From positions 1 through 53,897 of IMG/VR virus record IMGVR_UViG_3300013094_000063: 53,897 bases of DNA; one strand, given 5' to 3'. Source of the stretch: a virus. The notes beneath the pieces were generated by a model. That model was not told the DNA's origin. It ran no database searches and saw only the letters and a program-made list of their open reading frames with translations. The position numbers and the translations under genes are program-made. Of this stretch, positions 6,427-13,001 are shown piece by piece. How positions within the stretch are numbered: position 1 is the first letter of the stretch; the number at the start of each line of letters is the position of its first letter.

Positions 6427-6775
6427 ACTCACCCAAAAAGTAGCGGCACATCACGGACTAGAAGATAAACTTTCACAATGCCGCGTGGCATGGTGGCAGG
6501 ACCCACGTGATCAAGATTACGGATTCCAACTGACCACTGAAGGGTTTATAGCGTTGACAGATGCTGATATCAAGAGCTATCCCATAAAGTTCGAAGAAGA
6601 ACTCTATATAACCAATCAGTTGACTATTTGGTTAAACAGGCACATGCCCTGCCCATTTTTCCTAACTCGAGACAGAATCTATGTATTCAGCGAACATATG
6701 GCTGTACAACTGGTGTTGTTTTCTGGCAACCTAGAGCGTTATATACGGGCTAAAATAGATAAATTAAAAGACTGA
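6410..6775 (+). CDS. Conserved-looking phage protein, unknown function
   Basis: 121 residues. ATG 6410 is preceded by GGGAGAGAAG. Visible stretches: CRVAWWQDPRDQDYGFQLTTEGF, EEELYITNQLTIWLNRHMPCPFFL, RIYVFSEHMAVQLVLFSGNLERYI. The mixed alpha/beta pattern with conserved-looking aromatics is not a family I can name. It is the last gene of the first operon; a sigma70-like promoter begins right after its stop. Confidence 0.7.
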   Translation: MGLKTELTQKVAAHHGLEDKLSQCRVAWWQDPRDQDYGFQLTTEGFIALTDADIKSYPIKFEEELYITNQLTIWLNRHMPCPFFLTRDRIYVFSEHMAVQLVLFSGNLERYIRAKIDKLKD

Positions 6776-6804
6776 TTGATCTTTTCCAGAAATTCCTGTA
6801 TAAT
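6776..6804 (+). promoter_or_regulatory. Sigma70-like promoter for the MoxR gene
   Basis: TTGATC (6776-6781), 17 nt, TATAAT (6799-6804). The -35 begins directly after the TGA of the preceding gene. Expected start near 6811, then a 43-nt leader ending in AACAAGGAATATC before ATG 6854. Its spacer (TTTTCCA) and leader resemble those of the promoter at 10209, suggesting common origin. Confidence 0.8.
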
Positions 6805-6853
6805 AATATTATTGTAGCAACAAAATATTACCAACACACTAACAAGGAATATC

Positions 6854-7936
6854 ATGGCAGAAAAGATCAGTAGCAATCGTACAGTCACTCCAAACGAAGC
6901 CAAACGCAGTATCCGTAAATGTATCAAGGTACAGCGTCCTGTATTCATGTGGGGTCCTCCAGGTATCGGTAAAAGCGATATCGTTAAACAGATTGGCGAA
7001 GAACAAAATCGTGAAGTAATCGATGTACGTTTAAGTCTTTGGGAACCTACAGACATCAAAGGTATTCCCTATTACAACAGTAATTCAAATACTATGACAT
7101 GGGCACCTCCAGCAGAACTGCCTACTGATCCAAATTCTACTGCTATCTTATTCCTTGATGAGTTGAACTCAGCGGCTCCTGCTACACAGGCGGCGGCTTT
7201 CCAGTTGGTATTGAATCGCCGTGTTGGTACTTATGTGCTTCCAAAAGGTGTGTCAATCGTTGCCGCGGGTAATAGAGAAGCTGACAAAGGTGTTACATAT
7301 CGTATGCCAAGTCCGTTGGCCAATCGTTTCGTACACGTCGAATTGAAAAGTGATTACGAAGATTGGTTAGAGTGGGCCGTCAATAACAAGGTGCATGAGC
7401 AGGTCGTAGGTTATATTGGTTTCGCCAAAAACGACTTATATGATTTCGATCCAAAATCTAGTTCACGTGCTTTTGCCACTCCACGTTCATGGTCATTCGT
7501 AAGTGAATTGCTCAAAGATGATGACTTAGACGAAGGTACGCTGACTGATTTAGTAGCAGGTTCCGTTGGTGAAGGGCTGGCTGTGAAGTTTATGGCACAC
7601 CGCAAGGTAGCTAAACAGATGCCTAAGCCAGAAGACATCCTGTCAGGTAAAGTGGCCAAATGCGATATCAAAGAGATCTCCGCTATGTATTCGTTGACTG
7701 TGAGTATGTGTTATGAGCTCCAGACAGCTAATCAGAAAAAGGTCAAGAACTGGGATGGTATGGCAGATAACTTCTTCCAGTTTATGATGGATAATTTTCC
7801 GACTGAATTGGTAGTGATGGGAGCGAAAGTGGCTCTCACATCCTATCAGTTACCGTTCGATGCCAGCAAGTTAAAGAACTTCGATCGTTTCCATCAGCAG
7901 TATGGAAAATACATCATACAGGCGATGGAAAATTAA
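6854..7936 (+). CDS. MoxR-type AAA+ ATPase
   Basis: 360 residues. MoxR-family ATPases remodel or activate partner proteins, nearly always together with a VWA-domain protein. Walker A GPPGIGKSD is near residue 35, Walker B AILFLDELN near 98-105, the sensor-like region IVAAGNREAD near 138, and an arginine-finger-type segment PLANRFVHVEL near 155. The C-terminal 180 residues are helical and less recognisable. The likely partner is the metallopeptidase/VWA protein at 10504-11757. It has its own sigma70-like promoter and a strong terminator straight after the stop, so it is a one-gene unit. The shared class of promoter with the VWA gene suggests joint expression. Confidence 0.88.
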   Translation: MAEKISSNRTVTPNEAKRSIRKCIKVQRPVFMWGPPGIGKSDIVKQIGEEQNREVIDVRLSLWEPTDIKGIPYYNSNSNTMTWAPPAELPTDPNSTAILFLDELNSAAPATQAAAFQLVLNRRVGTYVLPKGVSIVAAGNREADKGVTYRMPSPLANRFVHVELKSDYEDWLEWAVNNKVHEQVVGYIGFAKNDLYDFDPKSSSRAFATPRSWSFVSELLKDDDLDEGTLTDLVAGSVGEGLAVKFMAHRKVAKQMPKPEDILSGKVAKCDIKEISAMYSLTVSMCYELQTANQKKVKNWDGMADNFFQFMMDNFPTELVVMGAKVALTSYQLPFDASKLKNFDRFHQQYGKYIIQAMEN

Positions 7937-8583
7937 ATAGAGCCCGAAAGGGCTCTTTTGTTTTCCCAATATAATCGTCTTTTCTCTGCCATCTTTGCCC
8001 GGGTCTCGGGGCTTTGAACTCTTCCACGCAAACCTGCAGATATTTTAGCTCGTGTTTCGTCCGATGATTTAGTACCAGACCTTATTTGGGACATAAGTTT
8101 TTTTTGAGCCTCAAACATAGGCTTGCCCTTATTGTGAGCTGGTTGTCCTTTTCTAGCCGCTGATATATTTCGCTTGCCTTGTTCAGAATGCGGTTTTTTC
8201 TTTTTACCTGTTTGAGCTAAAGATACATTCCTCCTATGCTCCTCAGTCAGATGATCCTTGGTAACAAAATATTTCCCGCCAATATTTTCATTAAACCAAT
8301 GTTCGTTATTAACTACATCCAATCTCTTCAATACACGATGTTCCCACTCTATAGCAGATGCCTTGTCACTAAATGTCTTTCGGATCTCGAATATGAAACT
8401 GTCGACCCCATGTTCTGTTATCAATCTTTTGATCTTTTTAGATGATGTGAAATAGTTGGTCCAGAGTTCTCCAGGATGGCATCCTCGGCGAGTTCGAACT
8501 CCGTAGTAGTGTTGCCCTGTGAGCTTAAATGTAATACGATAGGTAAATGGTGTATAAATATTATCCACGCTGTAACTCCTCAT
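7933..8583 (-). CDS. GIY-YIG homing endonuclease with NUMOD3 repeats
   Basis: 216 residues on the minus strand, opposed to its neighbours. The N-terminal nuclease domain holds FTYRITFKLTGQHYYGVRTRRG (about 13-34), the GIY-YIG signature in variant form (YRI...YYGV-x-R), and a later acidic IEWEHRVLKRL. From about residue 110 come short Lys/Gly-rich DNA-binding repeats of NUMOD3 type (GKKKKPHSEQGKRNISAARKG, in pieces; GTKSSDETRAKISAGLRG; QSPETRAKMAEKRR). The start uses ATG 8583 with AGGAG 10 nt upstream; a GTG six codons on (8568) with GAGGAG before it is possible. The stop overlaps the MoxR stop by three bases, and the last codons contain the terminator hairpin. A late promoter precedes it. Confidence 0.85.
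   Translation of the reverse strand: MRSYSVDNIYTPFTYRITFKLTGQHYYGVRTRRGCHPGELWTNYFTSSKKIKRLITEHGVDSFIFEIRKTFSDKASAIEWEHRVLKRLDVVNNEHWFNENIGGKYFVTKDHLTEEHRRNVSLAQTGKKKKPHSEQGKRNISAARKGQPAHNKGKPMFEAQKKLMSQIRSGTKSSDETRAKISAGLRGRVQSPETRAKMAEKRRLYWENKRALSGSI
7939..7964 (+). terminator. Intrinsic terminator after the MoxR gene
   Basis: AGAGCCC (7939-7945), GAAA loop, GGGCTCT (7950-7956), then TTTGTTTT. Seven perfect pairs with a GNRA tetraloop and a T-run. It starts 3 nt after the MoxR stop and lies entirely within the last codons of the minus-strand endonuclease gene. Confidence 0.9.
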
Positions 8584-8585
8584 AG

Positions 8586-8624
8586 TTATAGAGCTCCTGG
8601 ATGTTGACGCATCGCGAGGGGCAT
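8586..8624 (-). other. Possible leader peptide ORF before the GIY-YIG gene
   Basis: A 12-codon frame reading MPLAMRQHPGAL ends in TAA two bases before the endonuclease ATG, and includes that gene's ribosome binding site. The same peptide pattern (MPxAMxxHPxAL) opens the frame of the other GIY-YIG gene at 53271. The T4-rule start point falls on the second base downstream of its A, so late RNA may not carry this ATG. Translation is unproven. Confidence 0.4.
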
Positions 8625-8627
8625 TTT

Positions 8628-8635
8628 TATTTATA
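8628..8635 (-). promoter_or_regulatory. T4-type late promoter (TATAAATA, minus strand)
   Basis: The plus strand reads TATTTATA, a perfect late octamer on the minus strand, 45 nt before the GIY-YIG start. Expected RNA start near 8622. The downstream block is shared with 53260-53315. Confidence 0.7.
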
Positions 8636-8653
8636 CCAATTTTGCCATATTTC

Positions 8654-8681
8654 TTGAATCTTTTTATAGATTATGTATAAT
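8654..8681 (+). promoter_or_regulatory. Sigma70-like promoter for the ParB-like gene
   Basis: TTGAAT (8654-8659), 16 nt, TATAAT (8676-8681). RNA would begin near 8688, leaving a leader of about 95 nt before ATG 8784. Confidence 0.65.
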
Positions 8682-8688
8682 TAAATGA

Positions 8689-8754
8689 GTATCACATTTT
8701 TGCGATACACTATAAAATATTTTATAGAAAAACCGCCGAACTTTTTGAAGTCGG
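8689..8754 (+). promoter_or_regulatory. Structured 5' leader with three successive hairpins
   Basis: Three stems follow one another at the expected 5' end: GTATC...GATAC (8689-8708), the perfect palindrome CTATAAAATATTTTATAG (8710-8727), and CCGAACTT...AAGTCGG with one bulge (8736-8754). They lie between the promoter and the AAAGGAAAAAG ribosome binding site of the 8784 gene. They may stabilise the messenger or regulate translation. No known riboswitch class is recognised. Confidence 0.5.
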
Positions 8755-8783
8755 TACCTTAACATTTATATAAAGGAAAAAGT

Positions 8784-9740
8784 ATGTTAAATCTATTAAG
8801 TCAATCTGCCTCTAAAGGCGTCTCAGCAGTTGAATTACCCAAAAGTCTACAACATTTAATCAATGGTCCTGCCATTGGTGTTCCCGCTCCTGGAGATAGA
8901 ATTTCTGTAGATACTCCGATGAGTATTGTTCAACGACCATTACATAAATCTTATGTTATACAGCATATTGAAAAAAGCCAGTGTGTTGATTGGAATTTAT
9001 TTGGATATGTAACTGCTGTTCGAAATCAAGAAGGTAATTTAGAAATGATAAATGGCCAGCATCGAACCAGTTTAGTTAAAACACTGTTGCCTGGCTGTAA
9101 AGAAATTCCGGCACATATTATCGACAGTAATGATTCAGAGTATGTGGCAAAATTATTTGGGCTCATGAACGGAGGTGCTACCAGAAATGTAACCCGAGAA
9201 GAGAGATTATGGGCAGACGTTTTAGCTAAAGATCCAAAAGCTCTTCATGTTAAAGCAGTATTAGAAAAGTGCGATTTAGCCTGCGGTATGGTAAATGCCG
9301 CAGAAGGACGCATTGATGTTAAGTTGGCCAATTTTGAAAAATGTATTAGTTTTGGATCAGAAGAAGCACTAGTAAGAGCAATCAATCTAATAAGACAGGC
9401 ATGGCCAGGAAAAACAGCCATTGATAATTTATTATCTGGTCTAACAAGACTATTCGCTTTGCCACAATATAAAGATTTGTCCAACAATAAAATTGCTACC
9501 GGTAAGCATTTTGAAAAATGGTTTGTTGATATTGTTCCGGCAGTGTTAAGTTGGAATCAATTACAATTTAAGGTTTATCGAAATAATCCCCGCTGGTATG
9601 AAGGCATAGCTTATGGTATTGCTAAACAATTTAGGACCTACATGGTTGGTCAAGGACTTGTTAGTCCTGCTTTGAAAACTATTAAAGATATCTACACAAA
9701 AGGTATCGACGGGTCGATTAGTGACGACGACGAAGAGTAA
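8784..9740 (+). CDS. ParB/DndB-like GQHR-motif protein
   Basis: 318 residues, ATG with AAAGGAAAAAG upstream. Around residue 85-105 it reads EMINGQHRTSLVKTLLPG followed by IPAHIID and LFGLMNGGATRNVTREER. The GQHR box followed by a helix resembles the DGQHR/GERR box of ParB-like and DndB-like domains, which bind DNA or nucleotides (some ParB domains hydrolyse CTP). The middle is helical; the C-terminus ends in an acidic tail (DGSISDDDEE). It is more AT-rich than the MoxR and VWA genes on either side, hinting at separate origin. It sits between the two halves of the MoxR/VWA pair, but a functional link is only suggested by position. Confidence 0.6.
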   Translation: MLNLLSQSASKGVSAVELPKSLQHLINGPAIGVPAPGDRISVDTPMSIVQRPLHKSYVIQHIEKSQCVDWNLFGYVTAVRNQEGNLEMINGQHRTSLVKTLLPGCKEIPAHIIDSNDSEYVAKLFGLMNGGATRNVTREERLWADVLAKDPKALHVKAVLEKCDLACGMVNAAEGRIDVKLANFEKCISFGSEEALVRAINLIRQAWPGKTAIDNLLSGLTRLFALPQYKDLSNNKIATGKHFEKWFVDIVPAVLSWNQLQFKVYRNNPRWYEGIAYGIAKQFRTYMVGQGLVSPALKTIKDIYTKGIDGSISDDDEE

Positions 9741-9749
9741 TTAAGAAGG

Positions 9750-9763
9750 GGCCCTGCGGGGCC
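9750..9763 (+). other. GC-rich hairpin after the ParB-like gene
   Basis: GGCCC (9750-9754), TGCG loop, GGGCC (9759-9763), just after the 9740 stop. The following bases (TACTCTCACC) are not a T-run, so it is at best a weak terminator or an RNA 3'-end protector. Confidence 0.4.
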
Positions 9764-9801
9764 TACTCTCACCTCACTAAAAATTACAAGGAAAAATAAC
9801 A

Positions 9802-10212
9802 ATGAATAAAAAGAAGCCAATAAGAAACTATAGATCCATCAGCGAGATGTTAGATGGTATAGGTGGTCACAAGCACAAAAAGAGTAACGAAGAACAACCA
9901 TATACCGGCTTACGAAGACCTGGCAACGAAAATAAACCATCAGATCCGTCGAAAACAGAAGATATAATAAGAATGATAAGGGAGAGGCATGAACAGGCCA
10001 AAGAACAACAGGCTAGTTTTCACGAGTTCAAAGAGTTGGAACCCGCTACCAATGCCATGGGACTCTACTTACAGATCGTCGAAGCTGTTCAAGGTGAAAA
10101 GGATCCAGAAAAGATCCGAGGTCATTTCGAATATATGCTACAGATGATTTTGGAAGATGTGCCCGACGACATGGCTTCATATATCAGTGATAAGATCTGG
10201 GGATTACCTTGA
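9802..10212 (+). CDS. Conserved-looking phage protein, unknown function
   Basis: 136 residues, ATG preceded by ACAAGGAAAAATAAC. The N-terminal 60 residues are basic and probably disordered (MNKKKPIRNYRSISEML, HKHKKSNEEQPYTGLRR). The C-terminal half is helical: DIIRMIRERHEQAKEQQ, then NAMGLYLQIVEAVQ and IRGHFEYMLQMILEDV. No motif I know. Its TGA stop is part of the -35 element of the next promoter. Confidence 0.7.
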   Translation: MNKKKPIRNYRSISEMLDGIGGHKHKKSNEEQPYTGLRRPGNENKPSDPSKTEDIIRMIRERHEQAKEQQASFHEFKELEPATNAMGLYLQIVEAVQGEKDPEKIRGHFEYMLQMILEDVPDDMASYISDKIWGLP

Positions 10213-10237
10213 TATTTTCCAAAATATCTGTTATAAT
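10209..10237 (+). promoter_or_regulatory. Sigma70-like promoter
   Basis: TTGATA (10209-10214), 17 nt, TATAAT (10232-10237). The TGA of the -35 is the stop codon of the 136-aa gene (10210-10212). It serves the 58-aa gene. Spacer and leader resemble the promoter at 6776 (TTTTCCA; ACACAC...AAGGAA). Confidence 0.8.
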
Positions 10238-10270
10238 AGTGTATTACTAACACACACAAGGAAAAACAAA

Positions 10271-10447
10271 ATGGCCGTAAAATCATGGTATCTATCGGTA
10301 GTAGAAAAAGGCACTAACAAGGCAGTCGAAGGACTCAAGAGCAAGATGTTCTTCACCGCTCCGGATATGAACAAATGGGTTAAAGAACAAGAATTACAAG
10401 AAAAATATCCGCCAGAACAATACTATTACATCAAAGAAAACTATTGA
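10271..10447 (+). CDS. 58-aa basic protein, unknown function
   Basis: Start at ATG 10271, 9 nt after AAGGA and downstream of a strong promoter; the frame is open further upstream but overlaps the previous gene. The protein reads MAVKSWYLSVVEKGTNKAVEG, then KMFFTAPDMNKWVKEQELQEKYPPEQYYYIKE in pieces; a small beta-alpha-beta pattern rich in Lys and Tyr. Its own promoter suggests early, abundant expression, as for many small host-takeover proteins, but no function can be assigned. Its TGA overlaps the next -35. Confidence 0.75.
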   Translation: MAVKSWYLSVVEKGTNKAVEGLKSKMFFTAPDMNKWVKEQELQEKYPPEQYYYIKENY

Positions 10448-10472
10448 CCTTTTGGTAAAAAGAAGCTATAAT
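10444..10472 (+). promoter_or_regulatory. Sigma70-like promoter for the metallopeptidase/VWA gene
   Basis: TTGACC (10444-10449), 17 nt, TATAAT (10467-10472). The -35 contains the TGA stop of the 58-aa gene (10445-10447). Leader of about 25 nt with AAAAAGGAGCCC before ATG 10504. Confidence 0.8.
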
Positions 10473-10503
10473 AGTATATATATACAGTTAAAAAGGAGCC
10501 CAG

Positions 10504-11757
10504 ATGTCGTCAGTGATGAAAGCAGAGAAAACAGCTAAACCTAAAAAAACTCGTGAGTTTACTGCTGTTGAAAAGAACAAGATCGTAGAAAAACTAGTCA
10601 CTGCTCGTGTAGGCCTACTACTGCGACATCCATTCTTCGGCAATCTGGCTACTCGTTTAGAATTAGTTGATGCTAGTGATTGGTGCTCAACATTGGCTAC
10701 AGATGGTCGTAAATTTTATTACTCAAATGAATTTGTCAACAAGCTGACTCCAAAACAGGCAGAGTTTGGATTCGCACACGAAGTGCTACATAATGTATTC
10801 GATCACATGGGACGCCGAGATGGCAGAGATCCAACATTGTCAAACATCGCCGCTGACTATGCGGCTAATCAGATCCTCAAAGATGAACGTATCGGTGAAG
10901 TTCCCGAGTTTATCAAGATCTTCCAAGATAACAAATACCGTGGTTGGAGTTATGAGCAGATCTATAACGAGCTTTATGATAAAGCAGAGAAGATCGACAT
11001 CAGTGAGTTAGGTGAACTCTTAGACGAACATCTAGATGGTGAAGGTGATGAAGATGGGGATGGAGAAGGTGACGGCAAAGATGGCACAGGTCGTCCTAGA
11101 CTCTCCGCAGAAGAAAAGAAAAAGATACGCGATGAGATCAAAGAAGCCATGGTAGCCGCGGCACAGGCCGCAGGTGCCGGACGTATTCCAGCAGGTGTAG
11201 CACGCATGATCAGTGATTTCACAGAACCAAAGATGGATTGGCGTCAACTGTTACGTATGAGCATACAGAGCATCCTAAAGAGCAACTTCAGCTTCAGCCG
11301 TCCAAACCGTAAATCACAACACTCAGGTGCTGTGTTGCCAGGTATGATGAATGAAGAAACTATCGATGTATCTATCGCTATCGACATGTCAGGCAGTATC
11401 AGCGATAAACAGGCCAAAGACTTCTTATCAGAAGTCAAAGGCATTATGGACGAATATGTAGACTTCAAGTTAGATATCTGGTGCTTTGATACCCAGGTAT
11501 ACAATTATGCCAAATTCACCGGTGACACCGCTGATGAGATCATGAGCTATGAGGTCAAAGGCGGCGGCGGTACTGACTTCGATGTCAATTGGAAGTTTAT
11601 GCAAGATGAAGACATCGTTCCTAAGAAGTTTATCATGTTTACAGACGGATATCCCTGCGGTAGTTGGGGTGATGAGGACTACTGCGATACCCTGTTTATC
11701 ATACATGGCGACGAAACCATAAATGCGCCATTTGGCCAGACCGCTCATTATAAATAA
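10504..11757 (+). CDS. Metallopeptidase-like/VWA-domain protein, likely MoxR partner
   Basis: 417 residues. The N-terminal domain (about 20-180) carries FGFAHEVLHNVFDHMGRRDGRD: HEVLH near residue 92 is a zinc-peptidase HExxH motif, with AADYAANQIL downstream as in the DUF2201-type putative peptidase domain. A very acidic linker follows (DGEGDEDGDGEGDGKDG, about 180-197), then a Lys/Glu helix. The C-terminal domain (about 275-417) is VWA-like: IAIDMSGSIS (DxSxS metal site near 294), GGGGTDF and MFTDGYP. Such VWA proteins work with MoxR ATPases in assembling or activating complexes. The MoxR gene lies 2.6 kb upstream. Whether the peptidase site is active, and what the target is, cannot be told here. 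Confidence 0.85.
   Translation: MSSVMKAEKTAKPKKTREFTAVEKNKIVEKLVTARVGLLLRHPFFGNLATRLELVDASDWCSTLATDGRKFYYSNEFVNKLTPKQAEFGFAHEVLHNVFDHMGRRDGRDPTLSNIAADYAANQILKDERIGEVPEFIKIFQDNKYRGWSYEQIYNELYDKAEKIDISELGELLDEHLDGEGDEDGDGEGDGKDGTGRPRLSAEEKKKIRDEIKEAMVAAAQAAGAGRIPAGVARMISDFTEPKMDWRQLLRMSIQSILKSNFSFSRPNRKSQHSGAVLPGMMNEETIDVSIAIDMSGSISDKQAKDFLSEVKGIMDEYVDFKLDIWCFDTQVYNYAKFTGDTADEIMSYEVKGGGGTDFDVNWKFMQDEDIVPKKFIMFTDGYPCGSWGDEDYCDTLFIIHGDETINAPFGQTAHYK
11749..11756 (+). promoter_or_regulatory. Possible late promoter (TATAAATA)
   Basis: A perfect octamer at the very end of the VWA gene, where it also encodes Tyr-Lys-stop. RNA would start near 11762, 7 nt before ATG 11769. It may read the three following genes, but coding constraint could produce the motif by chance. 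Confidence 0.4.
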
Positions 11758-11768
11758 GTGAGTATATA

Positions 11769-12065
11769 ATGTCGCTTAGTCGTCAGGAAGTTAATCCTCT
11801 AGGTATTTTAGGTCTGCGTAAATTGAATTTTATTCCGGCTCATTTTACCAAGATTTCGGTAGATGTATCTGTGGATATCAAACTTCTAGATCGCTGGATT
11901 GGCTATAACTTAAATAGTAGGTATGCTATTAGACAAGGTTACAGTTTAGATTCAGATAATAAACTAATAGATGTTATAGAAATAGGTATAGAGGATCCAA
12001 AAGAAATATTAATGTTATCTCTAGGATGCCCTTATATACACTCAAACAACAAGGAAAAGAATTAA
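11769..12065 (+). CDS. 98-aa protein, unknown function
   Basis: ATG 11769 follows AAGTGAG at short distance. The protein has MSLSRQEVNPLGILGLRKLNFIP and then IKLLDRWIGYNLNSRYAIR and a strand IDVIEIGIEDP. Alternating strands and helix, no motif recognised. AT-rich compared with the VWA gene. It ends one base before the next ATG (TAAAATG), so it is likely cotranslated with the 88-aa protein. Confidence 0.65.
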   Translation: MSLSRQEVNPLGILGLRKLNFIPAHFTKISVDVSVDIKLLDRWIGYNLNSRYAIRQGYSLDSDNKLIDVIEIGIEDPKEILMLSLGCPYIHSNNKEKN

Positions 12066-12066
12066 A

Positions 12067-12333
12067 ATGGAAAATCAAGAACAAGCTCAGACAACAACTC
12101 CAGAAGGAGTAGCACCACAGGCTCCAGCACAGCCAGAGTTCAGCATCGCTGATCTACAGAATCTACGTGCTATCGTTGACCTATCAGCCAAGCGTGGAAC
12201 ATTTACAGGTGCCGAACTGTCATCAGTAGGACAGGTATTTGATCGCTTAAATGCTTTCTTAAATGCTGTAGCACCTCCACAGCAGACTGCACAGACACCT
12301 GCTGATACTACAACGGACGCACCAGCAGCCTAA
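12067..12333 (+). CDS. 88-aa protein with central helical domain
   Basis: Disordered Gln/Pro/Ala-rich ends (MENQEQAQTTTPEGVAPQAP; APPQQTAQTPADTTTDAPAA) flank a compact helical core SIADLQNLRAIVDLSAKRG and AELSSVGQVFDRLNAFL. This layout (short helix-turn-helix core between low-complexity tails) recalls small proteins found in many T4-like environmental phages, from memory. AAGGAAAAG lies upstream. Function unknown. Confidence 0.7.
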   Translation: MENQEQAQTTTPEGVAPQAPAQPEFSIADLQNLRAIVDLSAKRGTFTGAELSSVGQVFDRLNAFLNAVAPPQQTAQTPADTTTDAPAA

Positions 12334-12345
12334 TAGGAGACCGAG

Positions 12346-12942
12346 ATGAAACACATAGCAAAAATGAAAAACAATTCTGCTCGAGTTGTGGTAGCTTATA
12401 GAACTATCCCCGGAGATGCAGGAAGTGCTCTTGTAGTTGGAACACAGGGCCTACCAGATGCTTATCACGACAGTTTGATGCAGTTGGTACAGGAAGATGC
12501 CGGACAACAGACCAATGAACTAGCAGATGTCCTAGCGGTCCGTAAATTCCCAGATGGTACGAATATGTTGGAATTTTTGCATACACGTGGTCATCTCAAA
12601 AAGGTTCCTACCAATCTAGTTCTGATGACTCCTAACACTCAAACAACTATCCAGTTAGATGAGTTAAACAAGATGATCGCTGAACAAAAAGGCCTTACTG
12701 TAGATGACCTAGCTGTCAGTGAAGGCGTAGATGTTCCAGTTAAGAAATCTTCTAGTCAAGAAGAAGTAGTAGTCAGTGATGTACCTGCTGTTCAACCACA
12801 GGCTCCAACACCGGCTTCACTGCGTTCTAAAGCAGATGAATTATTGGCAGAAGCCAAGGCTCTACGTGAACTAGCAGACTCATTAGATAAACCAAAAGCC
12901 AAGGCAGCACCTAAAACTAAAAAGACCACGGTCACAGTTTAA
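12346..12942 (+). CDS. 198-aa protein, unknown function
   Basis: ATG with AGGAGACCGAG upstream. The N-terminal ~110 residues look folded: ARVVVAYRTIPGDAGSALVVG, LPDAYHDSLMQLVQEDAGQQ, VLAVRKFPDGTNMLEFLHTRGHLKKVPTN (read in pieces). The rest is a Ser/Glu linker, a coiled-coil-like helix (SLRSKADELLAEAKALRELADSLD) and a Lys/Ala/Pro-rich basic tail. No enzyme motif. It may be a small virion or regulatory protein; position before thyA gives no clear hint. A GC-rich hairpin follows its stop. Confidence 0.7.
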   Translation: MKHIAKMKNNSARVVVAYRTIPGDAGSALVVGTQGLPDAYHDSLMQLVQEDAGQQTNELADVLAVRKFPDGTNMLEFLHTRGHLKKVPTNLVLMTPNTQTTIQLDELNKMIAEQKGLTVDDLAVSEGVDVPVKKSSSQEEVVVSDVPAVQPQAPTPASLRSKADELLAEAKALRELADSLDKPKAKAAPKTKKTTVTV

Positions 12943-12963
12943 CGGGCCTAGAGTATTATCACG

Positions 12964-12991
12964 ATAGGGGCCTAGGCCCCTATATCTTTTT
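12964..12991 (+). terminator. Perfect palindrome with T-run, probable terminator
   Basis: ATAGGGGCCTAGGCCCCTAT (12964-12983) is a perfect 20-base palindrome, followed by ATCTTTTT. The thyA ribosome binding site (AAGGA) begins directly after the T-run, with no room for a promoter, so thyA must rely on read-through or the hairpin must serve in RNA processing or attenuation. Confidence 0.7.
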
Positions 12992-13001
12992 AAGGAATAA
13001 G

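Noticed and set aside
8553-8560. Plus-strand TATAAATA inside the start of the minus-strand GIY-YIG gene
   Set aside because: It lies in coding sequence (codons for the peptide NIY) and more than 200 nt from the next plus-strand gene, which has a sigma70-like promoter of its own.
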